DNA of 18,204 nt from an uncultured Eubacteriales bacterium (lineage in GTDB: Bacteria > Bacillota > Clostridia > Oscillospirales > Acutalibacteraceae): NCBI GenBank assembly GCA_934465125.1, contig CAKSKO010000005.1, forward strand, positions 1-18,204. Reading direction: 5' to 3'. The translations under genes were made by a program, and so were the position numbers. Shown one piece after another: positions 1 through 7,439 of the stretch. The notes under the pieces were generated by a model, which was not told the DNA's origin, did no database searches, and saw nothing but the letters and a program-made list of their open reading frames with translations. The number at the start of each line of letters is the position of its first letter. Within the stretch, counting starts at the first letter, position 1.

Positions 1-200
1 GATTAAAGATTTCTTATTATCGAAGGCTAAACGGATTGACACAGGAGCAACTTGCCGAGAAAATAGGAAAGGATATTTCTTATTTAGGACAAATAGAAGC
101 GCCGAACATTGCCAAGGCAATCTCTCTGGATACCCTGTTTGATATCGCAAAAGGGCTGGGTGTTCCGGCGTATAAATTTTTGCGCTTTGAGGATGATTAA
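1..200 (+). CDS. XRE-family helix-turn-helix regulator, C-terminal part
   Basis: The 5' end lies outside the window; the reading frame starts at base 3 and ends with TAA at 198-200. The 65 visible residues read as a Cro/CI-type helix-turn-helix: an LTQEQLAEKIG stretch (helices 2-3), then an ISYLGQIE recognition-helix region, then LDTLFDIAKGLGV and a YKFLRFEDD tail. This arrangement is usual for short XRE regulators of about 65-75 residues, so little is missing. No effector domain is visible. It ends about 110 bases before the NiCo aptamer, so it is probably a separate unit and not the metal sensor for the ATPase. Its target is unknown. Confidence 0.8.
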   Translation, partial: LKISYYRRLNGLTQEQLAEKIGKDISYLGQIEAPNIAKAISLDTLFDIAKGLGVPAYKFLRFEDD

Positions 201-212
201 GAGAGGAACTTC

Positions 213-311
213 ATGAAAAAGGTATGCATATATTATAATGAGAAAAATCTCCCCCTACCGCAGAACGCTCCTAAAAGCCAGCGATTGATGGAGCCAAAAC
301 CAGCAGTATAA
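213..311 (+). CDS. possible 32-residue ORF ahead of the riboswitch
   Basis: An ATG at 213 follows GAGAGG (201-206) at ideal spacing and opens a 32-codon frame ending at TAA 309-311, the base before the conserved ACTGAGCAGGC of the aptamer. The product begins MKKVCIYYNE and is rich in Pro, Lys and Gln; I recognise no family. Against it, a perfect TATAAT (234-239) lies inside the frame and looks like the promoter of the riboswitch transcript, in which case the ORF would lack its own start codon on that RNA. It could be a small gene following the XRE regulator or chance. Confidence 0.25.
   Translation: MKKVCIYYNEKNLPLPQNAPKSQRLMEPKPAV
234..239 (+). promoter_or_regulatory. -10 box for the riboswitch/ATPase transcript
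   Basis: Perfect TATAAT at 234-239. The region 17-18 bases upstream (about 210-216) matches TTGACA poorly and there is no TGn extension. A start near 246 would give a leader of about 65 bases before the aptamer. The call rests on the -10 match and its position upstream of the riboswitch. Confidence 0.4.
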
Positions 312-389
312 ACTGAGCAGGCGATGAATGGGAGAGATTCATCGCCGGGTCGTATAGGCGGCAGCAGATGTGTGCATCTGCGGGACAGT
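312..389 (+). ncRNA. NiCo (czcD-type) riboswitch aptamer
   Basis: The conserved blocks of the NiCo riboswitch are visible in order: ACTGAGCAGGC (312-322), GCCGGG (344-349), GGCGGCA (357-363) and GGGACAGT (382-389). They are joined by helices expected for the four-way junction: P1 ACTG/CAGT (312-315 with 386-389), P2 GCGATGAAT/ATTCATCGC (321-329 with 337-345, perfect), a short P3 GTC/GGC (349-351 with 357-359) and P4 GCAGATG/CATCTGC (364-370 with 375-381, perfect). This class is known to bind Co2+ and Ni2+ cooperatively and to turn on efflux genes. The downstream gene is a cation ATPase, which fits. Identified by eye; a covariance-model search was not run. Confidence 0.9.
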
Positions 390-415
390 GAGCTGTTCTG
401 CGGGTGTGTTTTTTT
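373..415 (+). terminator. riboswitch-controlled intrinsic terminator
   Basis: Bases 373-388 can pair with 393-408 over 16 consecutive positions, with several G-U pairs, around the loop TGAG (389-392). Seven T residues (409-415) follow directly. The 5' arm uses the 3' strand of P4 and the conserved GGGACAG of the aptamer, so terminator and metal-bound aptamer cannot form together. Metal binding should therefore allow read-through into the ATPase gene, an ON switch. Confidence 0.85.
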
Positions 416-479
416 ATAAAAAATACAAACGGTCTTCATCAATAAAATTTCCCCAAACAAGGAGATAGGAGGAAGCGTT

Positions 480-3035
480 ATGACGACAGAGACAATGCCA
501 TTCAATCAGAAAACTTCAAACAAAATGAAGGGACTTTCGTCTGTCGAAGCAAAATGCCGCCAGCAGAAATATGGGAAAAATGAACTCTCAAACGAAAAGA
601 GGGAAATGTTTTTTAAAAAGATTCTCCATATTATTACGCAACCAATGTTTTTGCTTTTATTAGTCGCCGCAGCTATCTATTTTATTTTGGGGAAACCGCG
701 CGATGGAGCGGTTATGCTTATTTTTGTAATTGGGATGATCAGTATCGATGTAATTCAGGAATGGAAAACTGATAAGACCCTGCGGGCGCTAAAGGCTTTA
801 TCAGCTCCGCATGTCACTGTTTTGCGCGACGGGGAAGAACTTGAAATTGCGAGCGTCGATCTCGTACCGGGCGATCTGATGATGATCTGTGAAGGCGATA
901 AAATTCCCGCAGATGGAAAAGTGCTGCGGTGCAACGATTTATGTGTTGATGAATCGTCCTTGACGGGGGAATCAGAAGGTGTATGGAAAATAGTTTTTAA
1001 CAAGAATACAGAAGATTCCGAGTATTTTCGGAAAGATCACTGCTTTGCAGGGACTCTAGTAATTCAGGGAACTGCCTTGATCAAAGTAGAAAAAATTGGT
1101 TCCAAGACAGAATACGGAAAAATTGGAGCGGGAGTCGCAGCGGCGCATAAAAATCCAACCCCACTTCAAAAACAAACGGGAGGACTTGTAAAGCTTTGTG
1201 CAGGAATTGCCGCGCTACTGTTTGTTTTAGTGAGTGTAGTTACGTATCTAAATGTTCCAGCCGACACAATCTCTGATCGAATGATTGGGAGTGTTTTATC
1301 GGGAATTACCCTGGCAATGGCGATGATTCCGGAGGAATTCCCTGTTGTGCTGACAGTTTTCCTCTCGATGGGTGCATGGCGGTTGGCAAAGAAGAAGTCG
1401 CTTGTCAGAAAGCTGCCTGCGGTCGAGACGTTGGGAGAGATATCGGTCCTTTGTGTTGATAAAACAGGGACCATTACAAAAAATCAGATGACAGTAGAAC
1501 AAACCGCTACAATTTCTGCCGATCAAGAGACGCTCGTAGAGATTATGGGTCTTGCCTGCGAAACCGATACGTATGATCCGATGGAGAAAGCGATGCTTTC
1601 TTATTGTGAGAAAAATGGATTTTCAAGGGAGCATCTTTTTGCAGGCGATCTTTTAAATGAATACGTATTTACGCATGAAACGAAAAGAATGGGACATATC
1701 TGGAAGCACGACGGAGAGCTTCTGATTGCGGCAAAAGGTTCGTTTGAGAGTATTCTCCCACTTTGTGACTTAACAGACGACCAAGAAATCGAGGCAGTAG
1801 AACAGAGCGAAAAGATGTCTTATGAAGGGCTTCGGGTGATCGCGGTTGGGGTGATGAAACCAAAATCAGCAGGAGAAATTCCCCAAAGATTAGAGGATTG
1901 CACGCTAACGCTCTGCGGGTTGATCGGGCTTGCCGATCCGCCGCGTGAGACAGTTAAAAACGATATCAAGCGCTGTACAAAAGCAGGGATCCGTGTTGTC
2001 ATGATTACAGGCGACAATGGGATCACAGCGAGGAGTGTGGCTAGAAAAGTCGGGATTCCAAACAGTGATCAGGTCATCACAGGCGATGAACTCGAATCGA
2101 TGACCGATGAAGAGCTTCAAAAACGGATTCAGCATGTGAGCGTTTTTTCTCGGGTGATTCCGGAACACAAGATGCGGATTATAAAAGCATTTCAGGAAAT
2201 AGGAGAGATTGTTGCGATGACAGGAGACGGTGTCAACGATGCACCGGCGCTTAAGTATGCGGATATCGGAGTTGCAATGGGAAAACGCGGCTCTGAGGTT
2301 TCAAGAGAAGCTGCCGATCTGATTTTGCTCGACGACCGGTTTTCTACGATCGTTGATACTGTAAAAGATGGAAGACGAATTTATGATAATATTAAAAAAG
2401 CGGTCGGATATATTTTTACAATCCATATTCCAATCGCTCTTTCTTGCCTGTTTGCCCCACTTCTCCATATTCCGTCCGAAAGATTGCTGCTTTTGCCACT
2501 TCATGTTGTATTGCTTGAACTGATCATTGATCCTACTTGCTCTATTGTATTGGAGCGGCAGCCTCCGGAACGAAATATTATGACAAGGAACTCAAGAAAA
2601 CCAACGGAGAAACTTGTAACGGTAGGATTGCTTTTTAGAAGTATTTTGCAAGGAATTGTAATCTTTTTAGCATCGTTTGGCGCATATCTTTTGATTCTAT
2701 TTCAAGGAGGAAGCACCGAGCTTGCAAGGACGATGGGACTTTCGATCCTGTTCTTATCCAACCTGTTTTTGGTGTGGGTTGTTGGATCGCAGAATGATTT
2801 CGCGGTGACATTGCTCAAAATTCTAATGAGAGATAAAGTAATGTGGGCAGCGTCTGCTGGAACAGTTCTAGGACTTTTACTGATGCTGTACACGCCGATC
2901 CATACATTCTTGAAGTTAGTTCCTTTATCTTTTGGGCAGCTCTCTGCCGTTGTTTTGCTCTCTGCTGTCGCTGTTTTCTGGTATGAACTTGTAAAGCTGT
3001 TCCGCAAGATACAGAAAAGTAAAAAAGGAACCTAA
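480..3035 (+). CDS. P-type cation-transporting ATPase, NiCo-riboswitch controlled
   Basis: An 851-residue membrane ATPase with the P2-type (Ca2+-ATPase-like) layout: N-terminal cation-ATPase domain (about 15-60), actuator with TGES (162-165), TM4 ion-site motif PEEFP (284-288), phosphorylation motif DKTGT with Asp327, nucleotide and hinge motifs TGDN and GDGVND (582-587), and a C-terminal membrane block with an ELIIDPTCS segment (680-688). There is no heavy-metal-associated N-terminal domain or CPC motif, so it is not a CopA/ZntA-type P1B pump. PEEFP in place of PEGLP is typical of a bacterial subgroup with unsettled substrate. AGGAGGA (467-473) lies six bases before the ATG. The NiCo riboswitch upstream argues for Co2+/Ni2+ efflux; this is inferred from regulation and not from the protein sequence. 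Confidence 0.93.
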   Translation: MTTETMPFNQKTSNKMKGLSSVEAKCRQQKYGKNELSNEKREMFFKKILHIITQPMFLLLLVAAAIYFILGKPRDGAVMLIFVIGMISIDVIQEWKTDKTLRALKALSAPHVTVLRDGEELEIASVDLVPGDLMMICEGDKIPADGKVLRCNDLCVDESSLTGESEGVWKIVFNKNTEDSEYFRKDHCFAGTLVIQGTALIKVEKIGSKTEYGKIGAGVAAAHKNPTPLQKQTGGLVKLCAGIAALLFVLVSVVTYLNVPADTISDRMIGSVLSGITLAMAMIPEEFPVVLTVFLSMGAWRLAKKKSLVRKLPAVETLGEISVLCVDKTGTITKNQMTVEQTATISADQETLVEIMGLACETDTYDPMEKAMLSYCEKNGFSREHLFAGDLLNEYVFTHETKRMGHIWKHDGELLIAAKGSFESILPLCDLTDDQEIEAVEQSEKMSYEGLRVIAVGVMKPKSAGEIPQRLEDCTLTLCGLIGLADPPRETVKNDIKRCTKAGIRVVMITGDNGITARSVARKVGIPNSDQVITGDELESMTDEELQKRIQHVSVFSRVIPEHKMRIIKAFQEIGEIVAMTGDGVNDAPALKYADIGVAMGKRGSEVSREAADLILLDDRFSTIVDTVKDGRRIYDNIKKAVGYIFTIHIPIALSCLFAPLLHIPSERLLLLPLHVVLLELIIDPTCSIVLERQPPERNIMTRNSRKPTEKLVTVGLLFRSILQGIVIFLASFGAYLLILFQGGSTELARTMGLSILFLSNLFLVWVVGSQNDFAVTLLKILMRDKVMWAASAGTVLGLLLMLYTPIHTFLKLVPLSFGQLSAVVLLSAVAVFWYELVKLFRKIQKSKKGT

Positions 3036-3047
3036 GATAAGTTTAGA

Positions 3048-3525
3048 ATGGAGCAAGTAAGTCTATATTGTAAAACGCCGGTTGGATATGTTAGTATTTG
3101 CTCAGACAGGGAGTCGATCACAAGGTTACATCTGGGAAAATTAAAAGGAATAGTCGTGGAAGAAACACCTGTCATAGCAAGAGCGATCATACAGCTGACA
3201 GAATATTTTCAAGGAAAGCGGACAAAATTTGATCTACCGCTTTCACAGGAGGGAACTGTTTTTCAACAAAAGTATGGGTCGCACTCCAGCCAATTCCATA
3301 TGGTCAAACAAGAAGCTACAAAGAGATGGCAAAGATGGTAGGAAATGAAAAAGCAGTCCGTACGGTCGGCATGGCAAATAGGGGCAATCAGATTGCGATT
3401 ATTATTCCATGCCACCGTGTAATCGGGGCAGACGGTAGACTAACCGTTAAAATGAAGCAGCGACTGCTTTGCTTAAAGAGGGGACATATGTGGTAGAAGC
3501 CCCTTTGTTTGAGACAGAAAAGTAA
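3048..3525 (+). pseudogene. ogt: methylated-DNA--cysteine S-methyltransferase, frameshifted
   Basis: Three frames together give a recognisable O6-alkylguanine-DNA alkyltransferase. Frame one (3048 to about 3272) encodes the N-terminal domain up to GTVFQQK. A one-base loss near 3266-3272 moves the reading to a second frame, which encodes VWVALQPIPYGQTRSYKEMA, a helix-turn-helix region and the active-site motif IPCHRVIGADG (Cys codon 3410-3412). Near 3443-3452 the usual GYxGG loop is missing and the frame shifts again, giving ALLKEG and a tail ending at TAA 3523-3525. As it stands, translation stops at 3341 before the active cysteine, so no repair protein is expected. It starts 12 bases after the ATPase and was probably co-transcribed. 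Sequencing error cannot be excluded for the first lesion; the missing loop is harder to explain that way. Confidence 0.85.
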
Positions 3526-3533
3526 ACAGATAA

Positions 3534-3561
3534 TTTGCATATTTGCGATTTAAAATACTAT
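3534..3561 (+). promoter_or_regulatory. possible promoter for the DNA glycosylase
   Basis: TTTGCA (3534-3539) and TACTAT (3556-3561) are 16 bases apart, just after the broken ogt gene and 24 bases before the TTG start of the glycosylase. Each hexamer has mismatches to consensus, so this is a weak call. Confidence 0.3.
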
Positions 3562-3585
3562 AAGTATAAAATAGGAGGGTTCAAC

Positions 3586-4080
3586 TTGCCTGATTTTATT
3601 GAACACATGTTAAAACCGATCTATCGAAAAGATTCGAAAGTGCTTATTTTAGGGACGATGCCGTCCCCGAAATCACGAGAATCCGGGTTTTATTACTCCC
3701 ATCCTCAGAATCGGTTTTGGCCTGTTTTGACAGAGATCTTATCAGAAAAATTGCCAACGACCAATGAAGAAAAAGAATTGTTTCTGTATCGGAATCGAAT
3801 TGCGCTTTGGGATGTATTAAAATCCTGTGAAATAGTTGGAGCGGGAGATAGTACAATAAAAAATCCTACGGTAAACGATATTTCGCTGATTTTAAAGGAA
3901 GCAGATATCAAAGCGGTATTTACTACTGGTAAAAAAGCGAAAGAACTTTACGATAAGTATTGCTATAAGGATACAAAAATGCAGGCTTGTTATCTGCCAT
4001 CCTCTAGTGCCGCAAATTGCAGGAATTATAATTTTGAGAGTCTTGCAGACTCATACCGTGTCATTTTAAATTATTTGTGA
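3586..4080 (+). CDS. DNA glycosylase, hypoxanthine/uracil (MUG-like) family
   Basis: A 164-residue protein of the uracil-DNA-glycosylase superfamily, closest to what is annotated as DNA-deoxyinosine (hypoxanthine) glycosylase. Visible motifs: LILGTMPSPKS near the N-terminus, SGFYYSHPQNRFW (base-pocket region), ALWDVLKSC and a C-terminal LPSSSAAN motif that replaces the LPNTSP-like loop of Mug. It would remove deaminated bases from DNA by cleaving the glycosidic bond. The frame is open from TTG 3535, but I chose TTG 3586 because AGGAGGG (3573-3579) lies six bases before it and the residues upstream look non-conserved. Neighbours ogt (broken) and mutY also deal with base damage. Confidence 0.85.
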   Translation: MPDFIEHMLKPIYRKDSKVLILGTMPSPKSRESGFYYSHPQNRFWPVLTEILSEKLPTTNEEKELFLYRNRIALWDVLKSCEIVGAGDSTIKNPTVNDISLILKEADIKAVFTTGKKAKELYDKYCYKDTKMQACYLPSSSAANCRNYNFESLADSYRVILNYL

Positions 4081-4105
4081 TATTCGCACCAAATAAAATA
4101 GGAAA

Positions 4106-4273
4106 TTACAAAAGGGTATTACCTTTTTTGGGTTTCTTGTTTTTTAATTTTTTACAAAAAGGAAGCTGATATTTAGGGTGCGTTTGATGGTGCTTTATAC
4201 AGGTATCGCAGTTTCCATGGCGGGGACATTTGACCCATTTACACCGACATTTCATTTCTTTGCTTTGTGACAT
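4106..4273 (-). CDS. small cysteine-rich protein, 55 aa
   Basis: A 55-codon gene on the minus strand from ATG 4273 to TAA 4106, with AGGAG (4283-4287 on the plus strand) nine bases upstream. Cysteines at residues 9, 11, 16, 22, 25 and 40 form a CRCxxxxC / CPRHGNCDTC / CIKHHQTH / LPFC pattern that looks like a small metal-binding fold; the lysine-rich tail (residues 41-51) is low complexity. The pattern resembles short clostridial hypothetical proteins that carry CPRxGxCxxCIxYH and end in LPxC (a DUF6485-like arrangement, recalled from memory and not searched). It converges on the glycosylase gene and diverges from mutY. Function unknown. Confidence 0.7.
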   Translation of the reverse strand: MSQSKEMKCRCKWVKCPRHGNCDTCIKHHQTHPKYQLPFCKKLKNKKPKKGNTLL

Positions 4274-4337
4274 TTTAGTTTACTCCTAGTAATATAGTTT
4301 TTGATAGAAAAGATACATACAGAAGAGTCTAATAAAG

Positions 4338-5405
4338 ATGGGAAAAATAATGAGTAACTTAAAAGAAACAGATTTAAAAAAAATAGTAGATCCCTTGCTG
4401 GATTGGTACGAAAAAAACAAACGGATTTTGCCGTGGAGAGATCAGCCGACGCCGTATCGTGTTTGGGTTTCAGAGATCATGCTTCAACAAACGAGAGTTC
4501 AAGCAGTTAAGCCCTATTTTGCCCGCTTTCTCGAGGTACTCCCTACTGTGAAAAGCCTCGCAGAAAGCCGGGAGGAAACCTACTTAAAGTTATGGGAAGG
4601 GCTTGGATACTACAACAGGGTCAGGAATCTCCATAAGGCGGCGAAAATTCTTGTGGAAAAATACGGGGGAAATCTTCCAAGATCCTATCAGGACCTGTTA
4701 AAACTTCCGGGGATCGGAGAATACACAGCCGGGGCGATCGCATCCATCGCTTATGGAATTCCTGTTCCAGCGGTGGATGGTAATGTATTGCGGGTGTTTG
4801 CGCGTCTCTTTGCGATAAAGGAGGATATCACAGAGAGAACGGTAAAACAGAACGTAACGAAGAAGATTCAGGCAATTTTACCGAAAGAAAGACCCGGCGA
4901 TTTTAATCAGGCTCTAATGGAACTCGGGGCAGTGGTGTGTTTGCCGAATGGAGTACCGGACTGCGGGAATTGCCCGATGAATAAACTTTGCTGCGCGTAT
5001 AATACAGATTTGGTAATGAGTATACCAATTAAGAAAAAGAAAAAGGAACGATTGATCGAACATAGGACAGTATTTATTATAAAGTGTGAAGACAAAATTG
5101 CTTTGACGAAACGTCCAGATAAAGGGTTACTCTCTGGAATGTGGGAGCTGCCAAATGTGTCTGGCACTTTATCGGAGGACGAGATAAAAACAGAGGCACT
5201 GCAATACGGGAACGGCGTCCAAGAGGTCAAAGAATTGGGACAAACAAAGCATATTTTTACTCATATTGAATGGCACATGACCGGATTTGAGATCAGATTA
5301 TGTTCTCCCAAACGGATAGAAACATTTATTTGGTCGGATTTGAATCATTTTAAGAAAGAGTTTACATTTCCCACAGCATTTTCTTATTATTTAAGGAAAG
5401 TATAA
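4338..5405 (+). CDS. mutY: A/G-specific adenine DNA glycosylase MutY
   Basis: A 355-residue MutY, normal length for the family. It removes adenine mispaired with 8-oxoguanine. Visible: Glu46 in SEIMLQQTRV (catalytic), helix-hairpin-helix LPGIGEYTAGAIAS, catalytic Asp147 in VDGNVLRVFARL, the iron-sulphur cysteine loop C-x7-C-x2-C-x5-C (CLPNGVPDC, CGNC, CPMNKLC), and a C-terminal NUDIX-like 8-oxoguanine recognition domain (about 240-355, including TKRPDKGLLSGMWELPN). No strong ribosome site precedes ATG 4338; ATG 4350, four codons in, is an alternative start. It heads a run of four genes that ends at the terminator at 7380-7422. Confidence 0.95.
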   Translation: MGKIMSNLKETDLKKIVDPLLDWYEKNKRILPWRDQPTPYRVWVSEIMLQQTRVQAVKPYFARFLEVLPTVKSLAESREETYLKLWEGLGYYNRVRNLHKAAKILVEKYGGNLPRSYQDLLKLPGIGEYTAGAIASIAYGIPVPAVDGNVLRVFARLFAIKEDITERTVKQNVTKKIQAILPKERPGDFNQALMELGAVVCLPNGVPDCGNCPMNKLCCAYNTDLVMSIPIKKKKKERLIEHRTVFIIKCEDKIALTKRPDKGLLSGMWELPNVSGTLSEDEIKTEALQYGNGVQEVKELGQTKHIFTHIEWHMTGFEIRLCSPKRIETFIWSDLNHFKKEFTFPTAFSYYLRKV

Positions 5406-5430
5406 AATCATGCAGAAAGGAAGAAATCTT

Positions 5431-6018
5431 ATGACAGAAGCGGATAAAATGAAAAATGGTGTGCTTTATGTGGCTTCTGATACGCAATTATATCAAAAGC
5501 GTCAGAGAGCAAAGGAGTTGTTATTCGATTATCATGCGCTCCGACCGGGGCAACAGCGGGAGCAAAAGGAGATTTTGATCAAGCTGTTTGGGAAAATAGG
5601 GGAACAATTCTCGATCGAACGTCCGTTTTATTGCGATTATGGCGCTAATATCTTCATTGGAGATCATTTTTATGCCAATTACAATTGTGTCGTACTCGAT
5701 GGTGCAAAAGTGAAGATCGGGAATCATGTTTTATTCGGTCCAAACGTCTCTTTATTTACCGCTGGACACCCGATTCACTATCAATTAAGGGAACAAGAAC
5801 TTGAGTTTGCACTACCGATTACCATTGCGGATCATGTTTGGATCGGAGGAGGGAGTATTGTTAATCCAGGGGTGAATATAGGAAAATACAGCGTCATCGG
5901 TTCCGGAAGTGTCGTAACAAAATCGCTGCCAGAAGGAGTTGTCGCGGCAGGAAACCCATGTAGAATTATTCGGGAGATTACAAGAGAAGATCTCGACCGG
6001 AATCAATGGAATCGGTAA
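5431..6018 (+). CDS. maltose/galactoside-type O-acetyltransferase, hexapeptide family
   Basis: A 195-residue acetyl-CoA-dependent sugar acetyltransferase of the LacA/Maa family. The N-terminal segment (KMKNGVLYVASD then a helical stretch about residues 10-60) is the family's Mac domain. From about residue 65 come left-handed beta-helix hexapeptide repeats (IFIGDH, VKIGNH, ITIADHVWIGGG, VNIGKYSVIGSGSVV). His113 in FTAGHPIH matches the catalytic histidine of galactoside acetyltransferase. The frame is open from ATG 5410, but AAAGGA (5416-5421) is placed to serve ATG 5431, and homologues start with this MTEADKM-like sequence. The sugar substrate cannot be told. Confidence 0.9.
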   Translation: MTEADKMKNGVLYVASDTQLYQKRQRAKELLFDYHALRPGQQREQKEILIKLFGKIGEQFSIERPFYCDYGANIFIGDHFYANYNCVVLDGAKVKIGNHVLFGPNVSLFTAGHPIHYQLREQELEFALPITIADHVWIGGGSIVNPGVNIGKYSVIGSGSVVTKSLPEGVVAAGNPCRIIREITREDLDRNQWNR

Positions 6019-6027
6019 GGAGGAGCC

Positions 6028-6654
6028 ATGGAATACATACAGCTTTCAAAATGGGAACGGAAAGAACATTTCCTGTTTTTTAAACAGCAGGGAGATCCAC
6101 ATTTTAGTCTAAACATCAATCTTGATGTAACAAATTTTGTTTCGTGTTTGAAGAAACGAGGGTTGCCATTTTATTTTACAATGATTTTTTTCTGCACAAA
6201 AGTTGCCAATGAAATGATAGAATTCCGTTATAAAATCAGAGGAGATCAAATCGTGCTACACGATAAACTACATCCATCTTTTACAGATTTAGAAAAAGGA
6301 CAAACACTTTTTAAAATCATAACAGCATCGATGACAGATGATCTCGAAAATTTTATCACTGCAGTAAAAGAAAAATCAAAGCAGCAAAAGGAGTATTTTA
6401 ATTTCGAACAGGAAGGTCGAGATGACCTGATTTATTTTTCCTGTCTGCCGTGGGTTTCTTATACAAGCTTATCTCCTAATAAAACGCTCAACAAGACCGA
6501 TTCAATTCCGCGATTTATATGGGGGAAATATTTTGAGTCTGATAATAAACTTCTTCTTCCGTTTACTTTGGGGGCCAATCATTGTTTGCTCGATGGATGG
6601 CATGTTGCACAGTATCTGAAAAAATTGCAGGAACAGCTCGATACATTCTCTTAA
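6028..6654 (+). CDS. CatA-like O-acetyltransferase (chloramphenicol acetyltransferase family)
   Basis: A 208-residue protein of normal CAT length. It begins with the YIQLSKWERKEHFLFF opening typical of the family and carries a PRFIWGKYF strand. The C-terminal active site reads NHCLLDGWHV, with His185 and Asp189 spaced as the catalytic His and structural Asp of HHxxxDG; the first His of that motif is Asn here. AAGGAGG overlaps the stop codon of the upstream gene, so the two are translationally coupled. Whether it acetylates chloramphenicol or another hydroxyl compound cannot be read from sequence; divergent members often give little resistance. Confidence 0.85.
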   Translation: MEYIQLSKWERKEHFLFFKQQGDPHFSLNINLDVTNFVSCLKKRGLPFYFTMIFFCTKVANEMIEFRYKIRGDQIVLHDKLHPSFTDLEKGQTLFKIITASMTDDLENFITAVKEKSKQQKEYFNFEQEGRDDLIYFSCLPWVSYTSLSPNKTLNKTDSIPRFIWGKYFESDNKLLLPFTLGANHCLLDGWHVAQYLKKLQEQLDTFS

Positions 6655-6707
6655 GATAAGGTAGATCAGATGTTGCAGAGTATTCATGAAAAAACTGGGG
6701 TGAGTAA

Positions 6708-7400
6708 ATGACAAAACATGGGATTATATTTGATTTTAACGGTACTTTATTTTGGGATTCTCAGAAGCATGAGTGTGCATGGAGGTTCTTTGCAGAAAAG
6801 GTTTGCAATAGAAAGATTAGTGATGAAGAATTTTTGACTTCTGTTCATGGAAGGACAAATCGATTTATTTTAGAGTATCTTATGCAGCGGGAACTTAGTG
6901 AGAACGAAATCGAAACCTTCTCAACTGAAAAAGAAAGTATCTATCGAGAGCTTTGCAAAAATGATCCGGAGCACTTTCATTTAGCACCGGGGGCTGTTGA
7001 GTTGCTAGATGATCTTGCGCACCGTGGAATTCCGCGTACAATCGCGACTGCGTCGCAAATTGAAAATCTTGAGTTTTATATCGAATCGTTTGGGCTCGAT
7101 CGATGGTTTGAAATAGATAAAATTGTGTATGACGACGGATCTTTTCCGGGAAAACCGGCTCCGGATATTTATCAGATTGCATCAGAGAGAATCGCATGTC
7201 TCCCAAAGGATTGTGTTGTAGTTGAAGATGCTTTATCTGGAATCAAATCAGCCAAACGTGCAGGAATCGGAAGTATCTTTATCATAGCGCCGAAGGGACC
7301 AAAGATGGGGAATCAAATAATGGAAGAAGTAGATGGGGTGATTAAAGATTTCTTTTTATTTGACCGTACGTTGTTCGCTGAAAGGGCCTGCAGCCTGTAA
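6708..7400 (+). CDS. HAD-superfamily hydrolase, beta-phosphoglucomutase-like
   Basis: A 230-residue HAD hydrolase with a helical cap between motif I and motif II. Motif I is IFDFNGTLF (about residues 7-15): the nucleophile Asp is present, but the second Asp of DxD, the usual acid/base, is Asn. Motif II is ATAS, motif III the Lys of GKPAPDIY, and motif IV VVEDALSGIKSA. The sequence otherwise follows subfamily IA phosphatases/mutases. DFNGT occurs in a recognised Firmicutes subgroup as I recall, so it is probably not a random mutation. GGGGTGAG just upstream serves ATG 6708. The stop codon lies inside the terminator hairpin. Confidence 0.88.
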   Translation: MTKHGIIFDFNGTLFWDSQKHECAWRFFAEKVCNRKISDEEFLTSVHGRTNRFILEYLMQRELSENEIETFSTEKESIYRELCKNDPEHFHLAPGAVELLDDLAHRGIPRTIATASQIENLEFYIESFGLDRWFEIDKIVYDDGSFPGKPAPDIYQIASERIACLPKDCVVVEDALSGIKSAKRAGIGSIFIIAPKGPKMGNQIMEEVDGVIKDFFLFDRTLFAERACSL

Positions 7401-7430
7401 TTCACAGGTTGCAAGCCTTTTCTGGTTTTT
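7380..7430 (+). terminator. strong intrinsic terminator ending the mutY-HAD operon
   Basis: Arms 7380-7398 and 7404-7422 pair over 19 positions with a single C-A mismatch and two G-T pairs, around the loop AATTC. TTTTCTGGTTTTT follows on the plus strand. The hairpin includes the stop codon of the HAD gene. It sits between converging genes and may also stop minus-strand transcripts, although the T-tract there is poor. Confidence 0.88.
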
Positions 7431-7439
7431 AAACAATTT

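Noticed and set aside
4109..4127. Possible terminator between the glycosylase and the small cysteine-rich gene
   Set aside because: The stem AAAAGG/CCTTTT is only about six pairs, weak and inside the 3' coding end of the minus-strand gene; the T-tract is interrupted.
6670..6711. Twelve-residue frame between the CatA-like gene and the HAD gene
   Set aside because: It is very short, lacks a ribosome site and overlaps the HAD start; nothing supports it.
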